Assembly: GCA_032718475.1 (NCBI GenBank)
Contig: JAUCBJ010008197.1
Span: 1 to 64,000 of the forward strand
Direction of reading: 5' to 3'
DNA from: Nemertoderma westbladi
Lineage: Eukaryota > Xenacoelomorpha > Nemertodermatida > Nemertodermatidae
Length of the DNA stretch: 64,000 nt
In this document: positions 56,839-64,000 of the stretch, piece by piece
Numbering within the stretch: the first letter of the stretch is position 1
Layout: the number at the start of each line of letters is the position of its first letter
Notes under the pieces: generated by a model
Told to the model about the DNA's origin: nothing
Database searches by the model: none
What the model saw: the letters and a program-made list of their open reading frames with translations, nothing else
Made by a program: the position numbers and the translations under genes

Positions 56839-57909
56839 TCATGGTGCTTTAACACCGAATAAATAGCTAATAATTCCTTATCGAAGGCAGATTTTTTACT
56901 CTCGCTAGATGTTAGTTTTCGTGAATAGAAACACAGTGGTTCTAGATTATTATCAACTTCTTGATGCACTACAGCGCCCAATGCAACATTAGATGCATCT
57001 GTGGTTAACGAAAGTTTAGCATTGGGAACTGGAAATGATAAAGTTACTGCTGCTTTTAATGCTAATTTCATTTCAATAAATGAATTATTTGCAGATTCAT
57101 TCCACTCTAAAGAATCTTTCTTCTTTTTGTTTCGAGTGAGGTCTGTAAGGGGTGCTGCAATCTTAGAGAAATTAGGCACAAATCGGTGATGAAAACCACA
57201 CATACCGAGAAATCTCCGTAAAGAATACACGCTGTCAGGTTTGTTAAACTTGTCAATAGCTTCTAGCTTATCAGGGTTTGGTTTTATACCATCATTCGAA
57301 ATGAAATATCCTAAAAATTTCACTTCAGAAACCAGAAATGCACATTTACTTTTATTGGCTGTTAATCCCTTTGCCTTTAAACGCTCCAAGATGCACTTCA
57401 GATCTCGATAGTGCTGTTCCTCATTGGGACTACCGATTAACACATCATCGACGTATCCTACAGCGCACGGCAAATCACTAAACGTCATATCAATCAATCT
57501 CTGAAAGGTTTGACTCGCATTTCGTAAACCGAAAGGCATTATATTAAATTTAAAAAGTCCAAACGGTGTCACTATGGATGTTTTGACAATATCGTCCTCT
57601 GCCACGGGTATTTGGTGAAAAGCTTTCTTTAGGTCTATTTTACTAAAAAATGTACATCCATTAAAACGATTTGCAATGTCAGCAATATTTGGCATCGGAT
57701 ATGTGTCTGGTATGGTCTGTTTATTTAGTGCACGGTAATCTCCACAAGGTCTATGTCCTCCACCTGGTTTGTCTGCTATATGCAATGGAGTAGACCAAGG
57801 CGACTCTGCACGAGATATTACACCCTGTTTCAGTAACCAATCAAACTCATCCTGTGCAGCTACTAACTTTTTGCCAAATAAACAACGGGGACGAGAAAAA
57901 CATGGAGGG
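56839..57909 (-). pseudogene. Gypsy-B copy 2 RT and RNase H start
   Basis: RT motifs FSKIDLKKAFHQIPV and AVGYVDDVLIGSP and the RNase H motif LSLTTDASNVALGAV are intact. The open frame continues to 58043 into unrelated DNA and so begins with a non-element N-terminus. The RT N-terminus starts at CFSRPRCLFGKK. Confidence 0.9.
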
Positions 57910-59468
57910 TGTAGAATACGTATCAAATTATCGCAATACGTATCAGTTTCGAAAGAAAACAAAACAATAAACCGGTCTATATAAAGCTCAACAAGGAAAC
58001 TCCAGTTGGTGAGGAATCCCTGCCTGCCTGCTAATATTATCAACCTTTAATACAATTTACTAGCGTGATGGCCCCTTATCCACCACGTATACTGCAAGCT
58101 AAACTGCCGATAGGTAAGGGTTGTATCGAGTACAATTTATAAACAAACAAAATATAAACAACAATTTATCTTAAATTTTCCCACAAAACAAATTCTGTAT
58201 ATTTCTATACACCGCACCGCTGTCGACGGTAGTAAAAGGAAGGAAACTATACGCAATACTAAACCTGGTTATCTCGTGGGTGAATTTGCCGATATTCTCT
58301 AATTTTCACTTCTACTCTGTAAAGTAACTGTAAGAGTGTCAATCTAATGATTGTGAGAGATGATTAGCTATCTAAATACCCAAATACATTTATTTCTGGA
58401 CAGTGAATAATGCTGTAGCTGAAACTTGGTATATAAGCTTACTCACCCCCAATAAAGTCAAAATAATTTAAGATGAAGTGAAATGAATATTAGTATCCCA
58501 GTGAGACCCAAACCTAAGCCAACGATGAGCGCTGATACCAAATATATATCAACACTCTCCCCCCTTTGCACTTCCGTGATGCCTGTGTGGTTATTATGAT
58601 GGGGTATCCCGGTTCAATTTGGCCCAAAACCCAAGAACAGGAAATAGTTAAAGCACCAGTTAACCTAATGGAATTGTGTACATCAACCTAATGAGACCCC
58701 CCTCCCCTTGTGGCTTGCCCAGTCCAACTTACTGCCCTTATGTTTCACTCGTGTTGTGTAACATCATCCATCCATTTTGGGCTCCTGCAGTCGGCCGGTA
58801 CGGCTCGACCTCCTCACTCCATAATTATATTAGACGGAGAATGCGCCTCTCATGTTAAAACAATGGGGTTTTAATTCCGAACCGATCGCTGGATGTCTTT
58901 ATCGCATACTGATTTGCAAAATTACCAACACAAACAAATAATTGGGTTAATACATATCTATAGGTACGAATACATTTAACGGTACAAAATCAGAACTTGG
59001 ATATAAGATAAATTCAATACAAATGATCTGAAACAAAATTCAATATATAATCTTGAAGAGTAAATACTGTAAGAATATAGGTCTGTTTTGCAACCATATA
59101 ATAACAAAACTGGTTTTTACCGGTTCCAGTAAGTTCTCGTTGACATTGCATAAAATTCAGTAAACCGGTTTTACTTGGATATGAGTAGCTACTAGCTTTC
59201 TTATTCGTCCAGCAAACAGATAAATGGCCAATCACAGCGCCCTTCTTATCACCTACATGGAATGGGCCTGGCGCATGCGCATAACTGAACAGTATCTAAA
59301 TCAATTTAGAAGGGCCACCCGTTTAGGTAGAAATGTATTGGCACAAAATAAATGAGTTTTTTCCTGTATTGCTACTGCAGTACGTACAGAGTTTAACACC
59401 GCCCCGGAAAACATCAACAGCGATATTATGATTGTCGCAAGATGTTTTCCCCAAATATAACCTTCATA
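57910..59468. other. Unassigned DNA beyond the duplication edge
   Basis: No gene recognised. It begins TGTAGAATACG directly at the Gypsy-B break. A good TATA-like word, CTATATAAAG, lies at 57977-57986. Positions 58550-58860 are less AT-rich with only short frames. Confidence 0.4.
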
Positions 59469-59577
59469 TAACCTATATTATGCACAATTCAATTCTAAAA
59501 TACTTATTCCAAATTAAACTGACCTATATTAAGCACAATTCAATTAACTAAAAATACTTATTCCAAATTAAACTATC
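59469..59577. repeat. Two-unit tandem repeat, about 55 bp
   Basis: ACCTATATTATGCACAATTC...ACTTATTCCAAATTAAACT is repeated as ACCTATATTAAGCACAATTC...ACTTATTCCAAATTAAACT with small differences between the units. Confidence 0.8.
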
Positions 59578-59696
59578 ATAACATGACGGGTGGGTCTTGA
59601 CGTATGAACACAAAATAATTCTAAAATATACTTAAATACTTCATTCATAATGACTATCATAAAAAATCAAAAAATAAAGTTTCTGCTGAATTTGCA

Positions 59697-59705
59697 AAAA
59701 AAAAA
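59697..59705 (-). terminator. Pol III-type T-run terminator
   Basis: Nine A residues on the plus strand, hence nine T residues on the minus strand, about 15 bases downstream of the tRNA-like B box. Confidence 0.5.
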
Positions 59706-59714
59706 TATTATCTT

Positions 59715-59786
59715 TCTTACAGAATCGAACCTGGACATATTACTTTCAAAGTCCGGCGCTCTACCGAATGAGCTATCATGCTACGC
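59715..59786 (-). ncRNA. tRNA-like Pol III unit (degenerate tRNA or SINE head)
   Basis: The minus strand reads like a tRNA: an A box (TAGCTCATTCGG, 59764-59775) with a good D-arm (GCTC/GAGC), and a B box (GGTTCGATTCT, 59721-59731). A T-run follows. The anticodon stem does not pair properly (CCGGA against AGTAA) and the T and acceptor stems are poor, so it is unlikely to be a working tRNA. The loop would place TTG as the anticodon. A tRNA-derived SINE head or a tRNA pseudogene is more likely. No second copy was seen in the window. Confidence 0.55.
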
Positions 59787-60286
59787 AAGATAAAGTGTTA
59801 AATATAGTATGAAGATAATAAAGCCTTTCTTTCAATATAATAATTTTATCTTCTTTCGGGTGACAAACATATTGCCTGGTTGCTTAGTAACACTACACAA
59901 TCAAGAAATAACACAAATTGTTTTACATTGCAATAAAGCCTTCAAACATTATTATAATGGTGTATAATTTTTAAAATAAATATGGTAATAAACATATTCC
60001 TTAGTAACGCTATAAACAATAACACTATAATGATATGTTGGAGGAAAATGATTCAAAGAAATAACACAAATTTGTTGTACAGTGCAATCAAGTTTACAAA
60101 ATATATACTATCATTTAAAATAAAGCAAATTTACTGAATGCACAATAATTATGTAATAACAGGATCCCCTTTACATACCCCCCCCCCCCCCTTTTTTTTC
60201 CTGATTATAGAGCAAATCGTATCACCTTCAGGTCTTGGGTGGGCATCGGGCAAACATGTCTTTGAGTCTCAGAGTTTACTTGATTC
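59787..60286. other. AT-rich noncoding DNA with a homopolymer run
   Basis: No gene recognised. A run of about 13 C followed by about 8 T residues lies near 60178-60200. Confidence 0.5.
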
Positions 60287-60706
60287 TTAGATATGGAAAT
60301 TTTCCCGTGCAGGTTTACGACATCGGCAAAGACCAATCGCTATACCTGCCGCCGCAGATGGCGTTCTATCCCTTTGTGCTATACCACGCCCCAAGACTTG
60401 GCCCCGGAAGCCTCTGTGTTGCGCCAACCACCGTCCTGACCGTACATTTCGAATAACCTTCTTCGGATAGGATTCAGCTCCCGGTTTAACCGTCGCCGCG
60501 CATTTCTCAATGACTTCTTCGACGCAAGAATCAACGAGTTGTTTATGTTTATATAGAATTTCATTCCTACATCCCGATCTATTGAAGGGTTTCTTTATAC
60601 AATTATGGTAATTCCAACCAAATAGCGGTTCGATTTCATTATAATGGTCGCTAACAATGTAGTCATAGTAGCCAGCCATATCATTACGTAGTATATAACA
60701 TTCCAA
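60287..60706 (-). other. Unrecognised 139-codon frame in a GC-richer patch
   Basis: The minus-strand frame starts at 60706 (MECYILRNDMAGYYDYIVSD). Its second half lies in a CpG-rich patch, 60300-60500. No family or motif was recognised, and the plus strand of the same patch also has a short frame. It may be a gene remnant or chance. Confidence 0.2.
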
Positions 60707-60872
60707 GTAGAGATATAGGTTTATTACAATTTAACTGTGAATCATCAATCCCAAAGTTAATTTATTTCCCTTCCCAACCTCGGTCGATACAATTTTTTCG
60801 GTAGGTCAGCCTTTAACGTCAAATTAAATTTGGGAACACCTAATTTCCCTCCCAATTAAAATAAACGCCAGA

Positions 60873-61130
60873 ATGGATGAATATGATATTATTATGTTTC
60901 ACAACTTTATGAATGAAACAACCAATATAAGATCTGTGCGCATGTTGGTCCGCCCCATGGTCCGTTTCAACAACGCCGCGACAGCACGCACTACTCTGGA
61001 CAGTCGCATTATCGACCAATTGTACATATGGGAATCTAATGGCTGGTTTGAATTTTTGCAATACCGCTACATAACTTTGGTGTTGTTTGTTCCAGGTTTG
61101 TTATTTCTTAATTTCAGGGAGAGACTTTAA
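60873..61130 (+). other. Unrecognised 85-codon frame
   Basis: Starts MDEYDIIMFHNFMNETTNIR and ends in a hydrophobic stretch (ITLVLFVPGLLFLNF). No family recognised. It lies next to the BEL-3 remnant but on the opposite strand. Confidence 0.2.
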
Positions 61131-61358
61131 TTTTCGGAAAACTTTATATAAATTAAATATAAAATTAAAATTTTCAAAAAATTAAATGCTTACGAATTCT
61201 CAAACAAAAAAAACATACTTATTTTTTCAAATATAACACATGAGGCAGTGGAATTACAGGTTCCAGAATACACCGCCCCAATATACGTTAAACTCGTATA
61301 TTTTAAACTTACATGGAATTACATATACACAATTATGTAATTTGTTATTATTTTGTGA

Positions 61359-62711
61359 TTAATTTGTGGGCGCCTTGCCCGCTTCATTTTTAACTTTCTT
61401 TTTGTTAGGGATGATATAGTCCCCGTGTTCGTAGCGTGCTTCTTCCAACAATACTAATTGTTGGATTGGCCGCAGTAGAAGGTCATTTTTGATACTTTTA
61501 ACTGAAACAGTTCTTATTATTCCATTCTGGGATGGAGTGTTTTCACAACGACCCCTGTTAACCACTCGCGCCGTTTCATGTCCTCATCTGCGATGAGGAC
61601 CATGTCACCACGCTTCAGATTTCGAGTTTGTTTATACCATTTTGATCTTTGTGAAAGAGTCGGTAGGTAGTATTTGATCCATAACTCCCAGAAGTTATTG
61701 GTCAGATATTGATTAACCTCCCAACTTTTCTTACTGTAGAGATCTCTCCTGTCATGTACAGACACTGGTAGTAAGGGTGTAGGTGGTTCTTCTCGCCACA
61801 ACATACCTACCTCATAATGTCCATTATCTAATAGTTTAGTTGTCCTGTTCATTATGTCTATCGCCCGTTGGTCGTCTGCGGATAGGGCTTTGTCATAACA
61901 ATTTCGCTCTGCGGCATCTTGGTCTAACCATTGTAATACTTTATGATTCATCATCCTTTCTTCATCAATATAATCATATGCTAATTGTTTCCTATCCTCG
62001 ATAATGTTAGGATTTCTAATTGTCTCTAATACTTCCTGCTTGGTTATGGCAGTTATATTTTTGCAAAAAAGGGTCAATATAGTATGGTCCCTCTTATATT
62101 CATCAGGGTCGAATAACACCTGATGCATCCTTCCAACCTCTTCCTCTTCGTCTTCCTTGGGATCCTCATCCATTAATTTCAGGGAATCAATGTGATAGAA
62201 ATCTGTGCCTGACGGAAATCCGAGTGGGTTAGTCAACAAGCAACTTTCCTCTACTGTAGTTACGTCTATCTCGGATACATTTTCATCATTAAAATCGGAA
62301 GGGTGTTTCACTTCTGACGTCATTGTGTTAGTTTGATAGTCATCTATTTCAAATGATTTGTTATTAGTGTTAGCTAACCATTCTAAAGGAAATCTAGTGT
62401 ACCATCCTAACAATGTTCTACAAGAATATGGCTCACCTGGCTTCCACTTTGTTGGCTTACTCTCTAGGACTCTATGAGCATCGAAATGATCCGTTCCAAT
62501 CAATGATCATTGATACATTACGATAATCTATGCGATACTCGGGAATATTATAGTCTTTAAAGTACTCCCTTTGTTTCTTATCAGGTATGGGCACAGATCC
62601 CAATAGTTGGGTGAAATCACGTATAGCCGCAAATTTTAAATGTTTCATTGGTAACATACGTTGTTCTGTGGTAGTCTGTTTGGTTCTTGGTAGCAACGAA
62701 TCTACTGTCAA
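61359..62711 (-). pseudogene. BEL-3, BEL/Pao pol remnant with internal deletion
   Basis: The minus strand begins in the protease-RT spacer (KHLKFAAIRDFTQLLGSVPI). It continues, after a frameshift near 62480-62510, through IGTDHFDAHRVLE, CRTLLGWYTRF and the RT-proximal block GHYEVGMLWREEPPTPLLPV. It then jumps straight to NNFWELWIKYYLPTLSQRSK and RNLKRGDMVLIADEDMKRRE, the DUF5641-like tail, and ends in GIIRTVSVKS...LLLRPIQQLVLLEE after another frame change near 61540. RT, RNase H and integrase cores are missing. It is cut on the right by LINE-B copy 5. LTRs were not found. Confidence 0.8.
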
Positions 62712-64000
62712 TATCTATTGATGAATCCAACTGCACATGCAGCATTGGACAAAATAGACCAAATCTCTAACCGCATCATCCGTTGCCACTTCTCATGTTC
62801 TGGAAGACTGGCTAAGAAGTTTCCTAAGGTGGTTCTGATTGTGTGCTACTCTCCAACTAGTGTTGCCCCTGTAGAGGAGGTAGAAAATTTCTACCACAAT
62901 CTACAAGCAGCTACTGATGGAGTGGATCAGCATGCATTCTTAACATTCCTGGGAGACTTTAATGCAAGTCTGCATCAATCACCTACATCGCCCTGGGTCT
63001 ATAGCAATAGTGTTAACCGAAATTCTGTCCATCTTCAGGATTTTATCTCTGGAAATGGATTGTTTTCGGCTGGAACCCAGTTCAAGAAGCGAACTGGAAA
63101 GCTATGGACTCATAGTGGACCCAGTGGTCACAAGTCCCAGATAGACCATATTCTGTTTCGTAGGAAATACAGGAGCTCTATACAAGACTGTAATGCATTT
63201 ACACTTCGACCCTTCTCCAGTGATCACCGCCTTATTGTTGCCAAGGTAAGACTTAGTCTGCGTGCTAGCAGAACAACGAAATCTGCCTTGCCGCGGCATG
63301 ACTGGTCCTCTCTATTGCAACAGCCAAGTGTGAGATCCAGCTTCACACTACAGCTGAGCAACAGGTATGAGGCTCTTGCCTTTTATTAACTCCAGAAAGA
63401 CCAAAATTCTGACAGTTAACTTTGAAAGTCCTCAGCAAGTCTCTGATCGGATGAGCATAAGCTCAAAGGATGGTATGCTTGAGCATGTGGATGACTTCTG
63501 TTACCTGGGATCATGGATCCGGGAGTCAGGTGAGGACCTTCGAATACGTAAGGGAAAGGCATGGGCAGCCTTGAATAGGCTTTCCAGGATTTGGAAGTCA
63601 CCGAGAATTAATCGGAAACTTAAGGTCCGATTATTTAGAGCAGCAGTAGTTCCAGTACTCCTCTACGGTAGTCCATGCTGGGCTCTAACTGCAGAGGACA
63701 CCAAATCTCTGGATGGCACATTCACAAGAATGCTACGCCGGGTTCATTGTGTCAAGTACAATGCACACATCTCCAACCAGACACTATATAACATTGGAGG
63801 TGTCTCATTGGTTCCCCCAAGCTTGACACTAGAACAAAATCGCCTCCGCTTTGCAGGACATTGCTTTCGCCGTGAGGACCAGCCAGCGCATAATCTTGTA
63901 CTTTGGCAGCCTCATGGAGTGAATAAGCATGGTGGACAGCCCATGACTTTCTTGAGACGCATCTTAAAGGACACTGGCCTTAAAGATGCGGATGATCTAG
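62712..64000 (+). pseudogene. LINE-B copy 5, internal deletion, runs off the window
   Basis: The 5' part encodes most of the APE endonuclease: VVLIVCYSPTSVAPVEEVEN, FLGDFNASLHQSP, SQIDHILFRRKY and FSSDHRLIVAKV (GDFN and SDH intact). At 63380 the sequence jumps from RYEALA to the region after the RT catalytic box (ctcttgcc/ttttattaac), which removes about 1.37 kb present in copy 4 (46957-48321), including all RT catalytic motifs. The C-terminal region follows (YLGSWIRESGEDLRI, LLYGSPCWALTAEDTKSLDG) and continues past the window end. The 5' end is truncated. Confidence 0.9.

Larger units (their letters stand above)
55007..57909 (-). mobile_element. Gypsy-B copy 2, truncated
   Basis: The 3' LTR (55007-55219) and the RNase H, integrase and most of RT are present and nearly identical to 31428-34421. 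The element stops inside the N-terminal part of RT at 57909 (CATGGAGGG/TGTAGAAT); gag, protease and the 5' LTR are missing. It has lost 83 bases of the integrase core, including the second Asp region (joined at about 56069), and about 8 bases near 56528. Confidence 0.93.

Noticed and set aside
59715-59786. Functional tRNA-Gln(TTG)
   Set aside because: The boxes are good but the anticodon stem and the acceptor stem do not pair, so a working tRNA is unlikely.

Overview
The window is AT-rich animal DNA dominated by transposable elements. It looks like an invertebrate: BEL/Pao and Ty3/gypsy retrotransposons, several LINE families and long minisatellites are mixed with one recognisable animal gene, an SH3BGRL-type glutaredoxin-fold protein at 11624-11908 (minus). 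The species cannot be named from the sequence. There are no operons or bacterial features. Almost every long reading frame belongs to a retroelement, and most are broken.

Layout. 1-910: a diverged relative of the 5' noncoding part of the BEL-2 element found later. 1520-2789: about 35 copies of a 36-bp minisatellite. 3773-5738: about 78 copies of a 25-bp minisatellite. 7269-7465: a MITE with 10-bp target duplications. 7780-10160: a LINE-A fragment split by a 1.66-kb LTR element with no coding capacity. 11624-11908: SH3BGRL-like gene. 13347-15341: a 5'-inverted LINE-C insertion. 17306-22314: a complete but decayed Ty3/gypsy element (Gypsy-A, minus strand) with both LTRs and a 5-bp target duplication. 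22634-25845: LINE-A and LINE-B pieces in scrambled order and mixed orientation. 25846-37425: BEL-2 (plus strand), with Gypsy-B (31428-36559, minus) inserted in its gag. 37426-39323: a second copy of the LINE-A/LINE-B head-to-head unit plus an inverted LINE-B tail. 39755-49049: a LINE-B copy split by a young BEL/Pao element, BEL-1 (40139-46877). 49093-57909: second copy of the BEL-2/Gypsy-B block. 57910-61358: mostly unassigned DNA with a tRNA-like Pol III unit at 59715-59786. 61359-62711: an internally deleted BEL/Pao remnant (BEL-3, minus). 62712-64000: an internally deleted LINE-B copy running off the window.

How the parts relate. Five target-site duplications were read directly (CAGTAGTAAT, CAGGT, GTCAG, AGCGG, ACTGG), giving a relative insertion order: Gypsy-B entered BEL-2, BEL-1 entered LINE-B, and the small LTR element entered LINE-A. 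Positions 24738-34421 and 48133-57909 are near-identical direct copies about 23.4 kb apart that begin inside LINE-B, so recombination between LINE-B copies (or an assembly duplication) is the simplest explanation. The reverse transcriptases supply the copying activity; BEL-1 has the least-decayed LTR coding region, and Gypsy-B keeps the longest uninterrupted polyprotein frame.
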